Shown here: positions 1 to 10,280 of the stretch, in pieces | Position numbering within the stretch: position 1 is the stretch's first letter | Layout: each line of letters begins with the position of its first letter | Source of the DNA: Dermanyssus gallinae | Lineage: Eukaryota; Arthropoda; Arachnida; Mesostigmata; Dermanyssidae | Length of the DNA: 64,000 nucleotides | Assembly: GCA_003439945.1 (NCBI GenBank) | Contig: QVRM01002067.1 | Span: 1,028,501 to 1,092,500 of the forward strand | Direction: 5' to 3' | Program-made: the position numbers and the translations under genes | Notes under the pieces: generated by a model | Told to the model about the DNA's origin: nothing | What the model saw: the letters and a program-made list of their open reading frames with translations, nothing else | Databases searched by the model: none

Positions 1-207
1 CCGCGGGCCACAGCTTTTGGAGTGATTGACCGCTAACTTGTCAGGTTTTTGGAGCGTATATAAAAAATGGTCCTAGCAATACACATTTGCGTAATTGAGA
101 AAGCAGATATCACATAACACGCTTTGATGCATGCGTTTCAGGAACGTGTCTTGAGCGCCATCCACTGATTTTCTGTATTTAAACAGATAAGGCTCCCAGA
201 CAGGAGA
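1..207 (-). pseudogene. CR1/L2-like LINE RT C-terminal fragment
   Basis: Read on the minus strand, this edge of the window encodes a stretch beginning SPVWEPYLFKYRKSVDG, followed by QDTFLKRM. It matches the post-RT thumb of the LINE copy at 20.8-22.0 kb (SPVWEPYQKSFLNKLEG, then RKCLRRL). A stop codon lies downstream and the window edge cuts it off. It joins directly onto an R1-like gag zinc-knuckle sequence at about position 207, so the two pieces are from different elements. It is a remnant, not a working gene. Confidence 0.5.
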
Positions 208-1512
208 GCAAGCGTGGCATTTCGGTACCTCCGCTTTGCAATCCTTAACCATGTGGTCCGGGCTGCCACATTAGTTCACTTGCTTTAATCGTAACCTCCT
301 TCGGCAAGTGGAGGGCATTCCTAAGGTCCCCTCAACTCTATCCTCGGCCAAGAAGGGGTCAATCCCGCATAGTGCGACCGCGCGGCTCGCCATCAAGTCT
401 TGGCGGTCGACCTGCATCTTTGTATTTTCTCGAATAGATGCTACCATCACTTTGTTCAGGGCAACCCTGCGCACACTTGGCCCGGCTTTGTTCGGCCGGG
501 CCACATGGGCTCTAAGTCCCTGGAGGATGTCTGTCAAGGGTTTACCATCTTTTACCTTTACCGTTAGTGTGGTTTGCACCCCCCCTCCCCCGTATCCCTG
601 ATTTCCAGACTCCCGGTTGACATTGTCAGAGAGTTTTGTGCATATTTCCAGGTTTGTACTGCAGTATCCGGTCTTCCTGCAGCAGATTTCTAGAGCTCTT
701 AAGAGGGGTTTTGTTTGCTTTTCCTCTGCGACGTGTACCAGTGGTGCCTCCCCCATACCTGTAAGCTCGATGGCTTTTTCGATTACGGTTTGCAGCATAC
801 CTAGGCTACTAATACCCGAGGGCGCCTTCGGGTCCATTACCTTCACGACCAAGTGGCCTTGAGCTGCCGCCATTCCGTCTGAACCGCGGATAATCTCTTT
901 GGCTTTACTACTTTTAAGCACTACGGCTTTTCCGGCGTCCAGTCCGTCTCCCACAGAGACTGAGGGAAATTGCGACGCGTGCTTCCCCAGTAGGACTTTG
1001 CTTGAGGCAGAGACTACTATGACGCGGACACTGCTTCTTCGATTTTGAGTTTGTTTAACTCTTCCTGTAGTTTTGCCTCTCCTAGGCGCCCGATTTATTC
1101 TTTGATGGTGCCTTCGTCCTATAACTTTGCATCTTACGTGACTAAATGTTTGACTATCAACGCTACTAGTTTATTTAGTAGCTTAAACAGCTTTTTCTCC
1201 GTGCTTCGCACAGCTTCACCAAGCTTTTTATTTGTTGCTTTAACGCCAGGACGGCGTTCTTGAGTGTTTTTTCTATAACCTCTTCTAGAATCTTTATTGT
1301 TCCTTCTGTCTTCCTTCTTACCGGTATTCAGAGGCGGCTACATTTCTAACATCCGACTGCTTGCCAGTCATTGCGTGAAAGATGTCTCCGCCGCGGGTCT
1401 TGGGCATTTTCTCCTCCCTATCTATCCCACATTTGCCTCTGGTCTCTTCCTCGGTTGCCCCCTCGTTGGCCATTGCCTGGTCCTTTCTGGGAGTTGGCGA
1501 ACTTTCTCCCAT
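208..1512 (-). pseudogene. R1-like non-LTR retrotransposon ORF1 (gag-like), broken
   Basis: The longest open piece is 227 residues (954 to 271, minus). It resembles the nucleic-acid-binding gag-like ORF1 of R1-type non-LTR elements: a VKVKDGKP...LRAHV segment, then MVASIRENTKM, then the AVALCGIDPFLAED block. Immediately downstream, past a stop codon, comes CGSPDHMVKDC followed by KCHAC, a decayed CCHC knuckle. Upstream, 1512-1318 carries an acidic and basic hydrophilic N-terminal piece. The stretch between has stops and frameshifts but includes a Lys/Leu-rich, coiled-coil-like segment. The gag-like remnant at 17.35 kb shares the same LCGIDP/LWGINP block. No intact reading frame survives. Assignment to R1-like is from motif resemblance only. 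Confidence 0.5.
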
Positions 1513-1616
1513 TATATGAGGCTGCGCTGCTACTACTACTTAATCTATTACAATATATCCTACACAAGGTCAATGCTATGCTAGATATGCTACATCCGCT
1601 ATATATCTGCACGTTA

Positions 1617-3880
1617 CACTATTCAATTCAATTTCAATTCAATTCAAGTGCTCCTTTATTATATTCAAAGGGTTGACAATTATGTACATAGTTATTCACA
1701 AAAGTCCTGTTATCAATATATACATTGTGCAATAATAGAAGTATAGAGAACAATTTACTAGATAATAGAATGAAATAGTACCATTGCGTAACATATGCGG
1801 TAGTACAGAATAAGAATATATGACAAGTTCATGGTTCTCAACATTCTCACCAAACGCCAAGAAAACATATTATTAGTTCGGTCAGAACGTGCAACTACTT
1901 TCGACGATATGGTTTGGGTGCTGCGCAGATTGTTTTTGCGAATATTAAAAAAGATGGAAAGCCTATTCGACTGAGAAATTCGTGTGTACATTTTAAAATC
2001 TGCTCTCGAGTGTCGTTCCGATATAGGTGTTAAGTAGAGACTGCTACGCTCAACCTTACATCTCATTGCAACACGTCAAAGGAATTTGGACTGCATTTTT
2101 TCAATTGCATCAATATGTGTTTTTAAATACGGGTGCCAGACTTCACAGCTGTAGATGAATTTAAGAACTACAAGGTTATTATAAAGGCAGATATAAAACA
2201 TTGGGCATTTAATAATAAAACAGCGAAAGATCATATTGCATATAAGACTAGCAGATTGAATAGTCTGCGTGATGGGAATGTTAAAATCAAGCTCCGGTGT
2301 AACCGTTACCCCAAGATCACGAATGCTGTTTACCCTGGGTATCTCTTGTCCATCAAGCGTGTAAGCGTGGTCTTCCTTCAGGCACACAACGGCGCATTTA
2401 GGGACCGAAATTATCATATCATTTTTGGCACACCAATCGGAGATGGAGTCAATTGTTTTCTGTAATATTCCCCTCTCGGCTTCTGTGCCAGAAAGCCCAT
2501 AAAGTTTAAGATCGTCTGCGTAGAGTTTATACTTAAGTGTTCCGGGTATAACGTTTTTAAGATCTAAGATAAATATACAATATAATAATGGGCCTAGACA
2601 TGACCCCTGAGGCAGGCCGGAGGGACACACCCCATACCGACTAAAACTGTTATTTACCCGCACACAAAACTTCCGATTCGTAAGATAACTTGATACCCAT
2701 AAAACAGTGTGCTTGTCTATATTTAAGTCAATTAGTTTATGTACGAGTTTTAAATGATTTACTCTGTCAAATGCTTTAGAAAAATCAAAGTAAATACAAT
2801 CAAATGTTTTCTTGTTGTTAATATAAATGGCCCAATCTCGGACCATTTCAACTAGTTGGGTTGCTGTAGATTTTCCCTTAGTAAAACCATGTTGCTGTTC
2901 ATCAAGCACTCCCTCAGACTGCATGAAGTGAAATATATGATCCACAAGTAATTTTTAAAATATTATACACGCTATTGATAATTGTGCCACAGGTCTATAG
3001 TTATCAATATTTGACTTGGATTATTTTTTATGAACAGGCGTTATTACAGATTGTCGGAAAACGTCAGGCACAACACCTTCTTCGTAGGACCTAGCATAAA
3101 TTAATGAGAGTGGCTCCGTTATAATCTGTGCCACTTTTTTATAAAATATTGGGGGGATACAATCTGGGGTAAGGCTACATTTAGATGGAAGTTTATTTAT
3201 TTTCTTTAAGATATTATGTTCCGACACAAATAAATACCGACACTTTGATGACGTTGGCGGGGGGAACGGAAGCGCTGGACTCGTCGGACCTGCTTCGGCC
3301 ACGTAGACAGAGGAAAAGAAATCTTTGAAGGCATTGGCTTTGGAGATATCATCTGTGATAACCACATCACCTGTTTTTAGTGCCGTTATATCCAAGCGCT
3401 TATTGGCATACCTAAAAAACGACTTTAAATCTTTAAAATCAAGATTGGATTCTTCTAATACCCGAAGTCTTCTGCTTGCCTTACTTAGTTTGATCTCATA
3501 CCGCGGATTCGCGTCTTTTTCAATGAGTGATTCGAGACTAGAATTATACTACCGAAGCTTAGTGTTATTTTTAGACCTGCCAGTGCGCTTAGGAATAAGT
3601 TCCTCAATCACAGCGTGCATCTGATCAACAAAACGATTATACATATCATCTACGGTATCACAGTTTAGAAAGACATATCTCCATGGCACACGTGTTAGTT
3701 TTTTATAATTTGGTCGTAATCACCCTTAAAAAAATTATATCCTCCCTCCTCAATAGGAGGGTATCCGGAATCAAATAAGAGTTTAAAAGAAATAGCGTTA
3801 TGGTCTGAGGGTATTGGGGATTTAAAAACAGACACTCTGCTACTATACGCAGACGCTTATGGCACTGTTTCACATTCTCC
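1617..3880 (-). pseudogene. Decayed CR1/L2-like LINE (endonuclease end, RT, thumb, tail)
   Basis: Read from high to low coordinates, this shows the end of an endonuclease (SDHNAISFKLLF near 3.78 kb), a linker ending in a PDVFRQSVITPVHKK block (about 3.02 kb), and a reverse transcriptase. RT motifs visible are NYRPVAQLS, QHGFTKGKSTATQLVE, FDFSKAFDRVNH (motif A), SGLPQGSCLGPLLY (motif B) and YADDLKLY (motif C), all in one 289-residue open piece (2945-2076). Two stops separate it in frame from the upstream piece. A downstream fragment (2066-1758) matches the last segment of the sister copy at 21.8-21.95 kb. The 3' end carries a short AATTC repeat tail at about 1620-1646, shared in kind with other LINEs here. 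Catalytic RT aspartates are present, but stops and frameshifts make it a pseudogene. Confidence 0.75.
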
Positions 3881-3916
3881 TTTAGTTCATTGAGTAGGGT
3901 TCTAGTTTCGTACGAC

Positions 3917-4151
3917 CGTAGCTCCGTTCAGACCTGTCCGCACAGTGCCAAAAAAAAGGAAGTGAAGTTTAAGTGGCGTGCTCGTCGGCCTGCACTCAAG
4001 GCGCATGACAAGCCATGATGGGCCAACGCGTCCACAAGGTGACCACAACGTCATCAGTGGGGCACGACTAGGTCAACAGTAAGCCACAGTCCTGTGCCGA
4101 TGCGCGTCCCGCACGGAGCCAAAAGTGTGGACAGGTCTGAACAGAGCTACG
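3917..4151. repeat. Short element with 27-bp terminal inverted repeats (MITE-like)
   Basis: The sequence CGTAGCTCCGTTCAGACCTG at 3917 continues to 3943 and is matched in inverted orientation at 4125-4151, with two mismatches over 27 bases. The enclosed 235 bp has no coding capacity. I could not identify a clear target-site duplication. Its interior (about 3958-4110) recurs inverted at 4298-4458. Non-autonomous DNA element is the simplest reading; the family is not recognised. Confidence 0.5.
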
Positions 4152-4297
4152 CCGCAATCGTGTCGTCATTAACCCAGGCTGAGGACAGGGTTAGAACATT
4201 ATTGGATAAAATTGTGTGGGAAGCGTAAAATGTTGAACTTTAAGGGCTAACCGACAGATTGTCATTATTCGACTCCCCTCCCCATGATAGGGCTAAC

Positions 4298-4458
4298 TAG
4301 GGACGCGCATAAGCACGTGACTGTGGCTTACTGATGACCTAGTCGTGCCCCACCAATGTCGCTGTGGTCGTTTTGTGGACGCGTTGGCCCATCATGGCTT
4401 GTCATGTGCCTTGAGTGCAGGCCGAAGAGTACGCCACGTCACCTAAAATTTCACTTTC
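4298..4458 (-). repeat. Inverted second copy of the 3958-4110 repeat
   Basis: On the minus strand this reads through the same landmarks as 3958-4110 on the plus strand: CGGCCTGCACTCAAGG, CATGACAAGCCATGATGGGC, CAACGCGTCCACAA, GGGGCACGACTAGGTCA and CAGTAAGCCACAGTC, ending at a GCGCGTCCC block. Divergence is visible as scattered substitutions and small indels. The terminal inverted repeat seen on the first copy was not found here. The two copies form a 150-160 bp inverted pair spaced by about 190 bp. Confidence 0.6.
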
Positions 4459-4953
4459 AGTCGAGCACTGAGATCTGCTGGTTTTCCGCGTGTACTGAAA
4501 CCTCTTGATCTATTCAGGGACGATGGAAAAGGCTTGACGGTCTTACTCTGACCCCCTTTGAGTTTAGAACGCAACTGTAACCGACTCATTAGCCCTTCGA
4601 CGGTCGGTACAGGAACGGACCGAGCAGGTCATGCTTCCAGGTTAGCAGAGGCTAAAAAATGTAAAAATTACTCTGGCGTTAGTAATCCGCACCAATTTTG
4701 TCCGTTGGCTTTCGAGACAATGGGATGAGCAGGCCCTCTTACACTTCAGCTGATTCAGCGCGTGGGTAGAAGCCTTAGTTTTTCAACAGGAAACTCGAGA
4801 GTATCCGAATTCTTGCCTCAGAGGCTGTCGCTCGACATTCAACAAGGAAATGCAGCATCTGTTCAGAGCATATTGTAATCGTGCGTTAGGGAACCTGTGG
4901 CTAAACGTTTGCGCGGAGACAATTGTTTGCAATAAAATTCTACCATATCAAAG

Positions 4954-5032
<79 letters not shown>

Positions 5033-5984
5033 CATCGACGTAGCGCTTGTATAACACATTACAATTTCCAAAACTGGCTTTAAATCATGGCTGATTATGA
5101 AATACAGCAGCGGTGTTCAGCAAAGTGTGCAGTGCTATGAAAGGCGAAGTCTGAAGCTAAAAAAAACTTTAAACAGTAATTTTAAAGGTATGGTTTTTGA
5201 GGTAAGGCGGAGGTGGAGCTGACCCCAAACAGGGTTGTAAGCCTTAATTCTACCAGCCATACAAAAAAATATACGGCTGTATACTTTAAACATGCAGTAC
5301 TAGTAGCGCTTCATATTTAAGGTATACAACCATATATTTTCCGCTTTGTCTTCGGGCTAAAACTTGTGGTTATGCCGTGCATATAACTATTGTAGGTGTC
5401 ATTTAGCTTATTAGGATTAGCCGGTGATCTGCTGAGGTTTGCTGTCTACTCTGGCAGGACTCAGGTGAGTAAGTGTCGATGAACTCGGCCACTAGGTGCA
5501 ACACCCTTACTTATCAGAGTATGCGAGCTGAGCTTGCCTCTTATAACTTGCAAAAAAAAGTTAGAATATGGGCAAATAATCCGGTTACTTTCCCAGGTAA
5601 ACCAGGCGAGGACATGTACGGGAACCGTCCGCCCACGTGAGCACCACGACGGACGTTCACTTTACTGGGCAGAAGCAGCTTGTGGCTAAGCACCTGTGAC
5701 ATCACTTAGTTTGGTTGGGCTTGATAATTACACGATGGATTTGATGCCCGAGAAGTACGAACGGAGGAGGTTGATGCGTGAAGCAAATAATCATTTTGTT
5801 AAGACAAGCTGGAAGGAGAGTTATCGCTACTTCCGAACTGGTTTGCCACCCTGCACACCTTATGATACGACAGTTGAATAACTATAAACTGATATTGATT
5901 GATGATTTGAGTGCGGCCTCGCGCACAACCGGCTGTGCAGTCAAACGACTACCATGCCAAAGTGTATGATGTGCATATTTTTTA
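4459..5984. other. Unassigned sequence
   Basis: No coding region, RNA gene or recognisable element was found. It contains the (TA)n tract listed separately and a good 5' splice-donor match (CAGGTGAGTAAG) near 5463 with no associated exon that I can support. Confidence 0.5.
4959..5027. repeat. (TA)n microsatellite
   Basis: About 69 bases of uninterrupted alternating T and A. Translated Tyr-Ile runs across it are artefacts of the repeat. Confidence 0.97.
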
Positions 5985-6460
5985 CATTGTTTCAAGACTA
6001 GTTTTCAACTTACATCCCTCTCCTCCTCGCAACAGACTCGCGGGCTGGTCGTATAGGATGTAAAACGCCTTAAAAAATCGTTTTTTTGGGATGTCGTTAA
6101 GAACCGATGTCACATTTGCCTAAATCAATGCCACGTGGCCCTCTTCCCTAAAGACAGATTTGAGTTTGTAGAGAAGAATTCTTCGTTTTAGGAGCGTTTG
6201 AGGACTGTGGCTCCCATCTTGGACCAAATGCCGGCGAGCAAGAACGTTTGCCTGGCCCGGAATTTGTCGCAAAGGAAACAGCATTTTCGGGAGTTGTTCC
6301 GGCCGAACACGAGTTCCAAACAATTGCAGGCGTATTGTAACCTTAACATAGAGTCCCTCTGTGTCTATGTGGCAGAAGGACTCTATGTGAAAGTCAAGCT
6401 CGAGGGTCGTAAAAAGTGGTGAGTATGGTCTTCACATTGGATTCTGAAGTCCGCACTTCC
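5985..6460 (-). pseudogene. Mariner transposase relic (C-terminal half)
   Basis: Minus-strand translation gives decayed mariner landmarks in the correct order across several frames: SNVKTILTTFYDPRA (the region after the first catalytic Asp), then SHSPQTLL aligned to the YSPDLAP block, then RILLYKLKSVF, and finally ANVTSVLNDIPKKRFFKAF with a Cys/Glu-rich end. That order and spacing fit the C-terminal half of a DD34D mariner transposase. No inverted terminal repeats were found, stops interrupt it, and the catalytic aspartates of the central and last motifs are not preserved. It is older than the mariners at 13, 18, 30 and 51 kb. Confidence 0.5.
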
Positions 6461-8610
6461 GTAGGACGGCCATGTTCGGTATACAAGCTTTTCATATAAA
6501 TAAAAACCTGCAATCTAGCGTCAAGTATCTTGAATATGTATATTACTAAAGCTTCATTATCCCGTTTGCTTGAGCGCACTTTCATGCTGTTCTGCAATAA
6601 GTTGTTAATGGTATTGCTCGATGATGTTGTGAGAATGGCATAGTTCTCTTATCTGCCGAATGCATCGTAATTAAACACGGCGCACTTGACCTCGACATTA
6701 TAATCAACAACAGCGTTTTATCGACTCTTACATATACGCATCACTTTTTTTTCTGTCACCTAGGCGTATTCATTATTTTGTTCCATTCTAACGATTTCTG
6801 ATGTGTACATTCACCTTTACAAATATCTTGCTCTTCCCATCTTCATATATTGCTTTCCTGTCTAGAAGCCTAATCTGGCTAGTTGTATAATTTTATTGCT
6901 AGTAGTGCAGGACGCGTTTCTGAGGCGCCTGCAGTTTGGTACCCTCAGCGCTTGACCGACCTTCTTTTATTCTGGAACATTTTTTTTATGTAAGCTTCAA
7001 TAATCCAAGGAACCGGTAAGGCATCATGATAATGTTTTTTTGCTCGTTCATCGGGTTGTAAAAACGAACTCAAGCACGCAAATAAAATGTCCAACGCTTC
7101 GGTTGGTCACTGGTCAACTGCAACGAACATCGTATTCTAAGGACTCACCATTCGAACACTTTGCGCCACTTTTCTCGCACTTGTTTCCAGTCTTAGAACC
7201 TAATGAAGCAACTGCATTTGAGTCTTAGCCAAAAGTACTTATTTTCTTTATTTTTGCACAGTTATACATTTATTGGTACCTGGGAACAAAACGTGAGCTT
7301 CTATTACATTGTAATTAGTAAAAATATATCTCCGATATACAATTACTGTGTGATTGCGTGCTGTGACCATATTACTATATCTATTAATTCAAAAGTGTCC
7401 ACCCGATCGATACGGCAAACTTGTGGAGCAACAAGTATGACTGCTTAGTAGTTACACAAACTTGTACACAACATAAAAGCACACAATTTAAAGCCTTCTG
7501 GTTGTTTTAAAGCTGACTGAATTAGTTTTTTCAAATGGTATATAGATGTTATAATGGCATTACCATTGTAAGTACGAATTATATCTAGATCAAAATGTGA
7601 TGGATGATGTAATTTTTCATTCTAAAGGATGGATGATGTAATTTTTCATTCACAAACTTGTTACAGTTAGGATACCATTAATAATACGTATCTAAAAAGC
7701 AGAGTTTAACCCCCAAAGGACAAGCGTCGTTTGTAACACATTTGAATTAGTCATTTTTTATTTGTGCACGTGTAAAACTATTCTGCGGTAGGCCGCCTTT
7801 AGCCTCTGAGTTTTTTTTAGGTCCGAAGAGGACGGATTCTTCCAGACTAAGTAATGGTAAACTGTGCATTTCAAATAAATTTCTAGCGGTTGATAGTCAT
7901 AGCCTGTTAGGATCTCTAATCCCAAGTGTCGCAATTAGTGCCGCTCTGGCATGCTATTGGACGAGGAACAAGAATGACTGTCCCAGCTCCAGATATGAAA
8001 AATAAAAAACGCGCTGAACAATATAATCCAACATAATTTCGCCTGAGGCCAAACGTCCTCTTCTGAATTTTAAAGTGTTCATGCTTATCGACGTTAGTCC
8101 TGAATCCACAAGTCGTTAATCTGCATACTAAATCGTTCGCACAGATGTGCGTTTATTGCTACCATGGCGTGCCATGGTAACTACAAGGCCCTTGAGAAAC
8201 ACTTTGGGCGCGATTGAGGTGCATCTGGTTTGTCCTAAGCGACATTGTTGCTTTAAAAAAACATCAGTCTAGGAGGACCTACTTTTTACGTAAGAAAAAG
8301 TGTATAGCTTGCATTAACAACTTTTTGAGACGATTATTTGGCATGCTGAATGCTCATTTGCACTCAATTTTTCTGGCAATAAAGTAAGTAACCAGTTCCT
8401 AAAATGTATCGAAACGTTTTGCTCGGTTCGAATCCTGTCTGATCCGGGGTGACATGCGGCCAACCCCTTAGATATTTTCTTTTACTTGACCTTTAGCGCG
8501 TTTACGACTACTTTTCAAATGAACGTGTTGAAGACGTTGACATCCCGCTTGCTGTAACTTTCCTTAGAGCGTTGGGTGTAAATTTGCCTCTTCGGAAACC
8601 GTACTGAGCA

Positions 8611-8691
<81 letters not shown>

Positions 8692-8991
8692 TTATTTATA
8701 TATATACATTAAATTCTGCTGCCAGACCATCAAGGGCTTCCGTTTTTTTTTTAATTAGAAGTGACGTTCATCAAACCGGTCAAATTTCGTGCAGAAAACG
8801 AGGTTTGGCAAATTTTAAGAAACCGAAAATAGAGAAGCAATGGTTCTGCATAAAGTTTTATCTTGAAAACTAAATAATATGGTTTAAAGTTGTGGCACCG
8901 ACAGAGACAAAGATGACACCCGTGCCTGAAGTTCTTTGACGTCAATAACACAATAAAACGTTGAAAAAGTTCCTGATATCGTCTCTCGAAA
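6461..8991. other. Unassigned AT-rich sequence
   Basis: No supported gene or element. A 24-base unit containing GGATGATGTAATTTTTCATT is directly repeated at about 7599-7622 and 7628-7651. A B-box-like GGTTCGAATCC occurs near 8430, but no tRNA cloverleaf could be built around it. The (TA)n tract at 8613 is listed separately. Confidence 0.5.
8613..8705. repeat. (TA)n microsatellite with a TTTA end
   Basis: About 75 bases of alternating TA followed by three TTTA-type units and a short TA run. Confidence 0.95.
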
Positions 8992-9048
8992 GGGAGAAAA
9001 AGAAGAAGATAAAGCAGCAGATAATACCTCTACCATATTATTGGCGAT

Positions 9049-9891
9049 GGTAGTGGCGCCAGCATCGGCGTCGTTGACACGTCTGTCTCGGTCGGTGAGT
9101 TACCGCAGATCGCCGTATAAAGACAAACGGCTCTCCTGTAGAGTTAGTAAGTTACTTCCCATACTTGGGAGTGACGCTAACTTCAAGACTCTCGTTTGGA
9201 AGGCACATAGAAGAAAAACGGGCCAAAGCAACGGCAGCTACGATGCTTATTGGAGAACTTCGTGACACTGATCTAAAAATCGCCGCCAACCTTTTTAGAA
9301 TAAAAATTGCACCAATAGTTCGATATAGCTTACAAGTGATTGCGCCTCACCTTAAGCTGACAGACCTCAAAAACATCGACCGAAGAACTGCTTTATACAA
9401 CGTGCACTTGGACTACCTAGGAATGCATCGGCAACACTAGCGTTAGAACTGTGTCGAGAGAGAACCTTTACGGAGGACCTCATATCTGACGGAATACCAT
9501 TCAGTGCAGATGCCTTGGGCCAATACCTAGTGTTTAGAGAAGAAAGGAATATTAATTTTGTAATACAGAACTATACAGAGGGACCAGCGTTTTCCACAGA
9601 TAAGTGGAAAAAGGCTCTACAAACAAATCGGACACCGTTGTGTAGGATAACCTGGCATGGTTATCACCATTATATATGTCTAAAAGGAGCGTGTTATGAA
9701 ATTGACGAATGTGTGTGCAAATTTTGTGGAGAATGTAACATCAACCGCTACCACTTGACCCGATGCGCGTCAATCGACGCACAATCACTGCAGGAACGTG
9801 TGAAATACCTGCTTAGTTGTAACAGTGAATTATAAGACATGCAAACCACTTGTAACTACCAATGATATGGTGAATAAACTGAATTGATTTG
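9049..9891 (+). mobile_element. 5'-truncated LINE inserted in LINE copy A
   Basis: The 14-bp sequence ATATTATTGGCGAT occurs at 9035-9048 and again at 9892-9905, while LINE copy B has it once, so the intervening 843 bp is a clean insertion. Its plus-strand translation gives the C-terminal part of a non-LTR polyprotein in shifted frames: LGVTLTSRLSFGRHIEEKRA, then IAPIVRYSLQVIAPHLKLTD, and a C-terminal CKFC...H...C knuckle with RYHLTRC at 9.75 kb. The 3' end reads GGTGAATAAACTGAATTGATTTG. It belongs with the LINE at 56.8-57.1 kb, which shares FVNSFRCIGVILTLKL and ARHIEE. It is coding-incapable. Confidence 0.9.
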
Positions 9892-10280
9892 ATATTATTG
9901 GCGATACTGACATACAAAGCAAAGGAGCACACTGAGCTATAACTTCATAAACATTATAACTCGAAATGACAAGTGAAAAACTAAGAAATTAGATCATCGC
10001 CCTCAGTAGATTCCCTTTCTTCATCATATATTCCTATTTAAAAGCTATATTTTGACGTCTCGGGTAAAGCAGGTTAGGAACTTCGGGTGACGGATTTCAT
10101 GCGGGATACTCTCCCACACGACGGGCAGTCTATATACAAGAGATTGGGTACTAGATCTTTTCTGTACCCGAGGTATCACAAAAGTGGTGGCCCGTCGCGA
10201 GATTTTCCGCCGCTGAGGGACTAGAGGGAAGGCAACCTCAACAGGTACTAAACTACGACTGATCTTGAAGCCGAAAGTAC

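Noticed and set aside
4850..5083. Open frames with long Ile-Tyr runs on both strands
   Set aside because: They are translations of the (TA)n tract; no gene signal outside it.
7040..7448. Overlapping plus-strand frames as a small gene
   Set aside because: Short, overlapping in two frames, no motif, no sign of splicing or promoter.
8420..8460. B-box-like GGTTCGAATCC, possible tRNA
   Set aside because: No A box at the right distance and no acceptor, D or anticodon stems could be formed.
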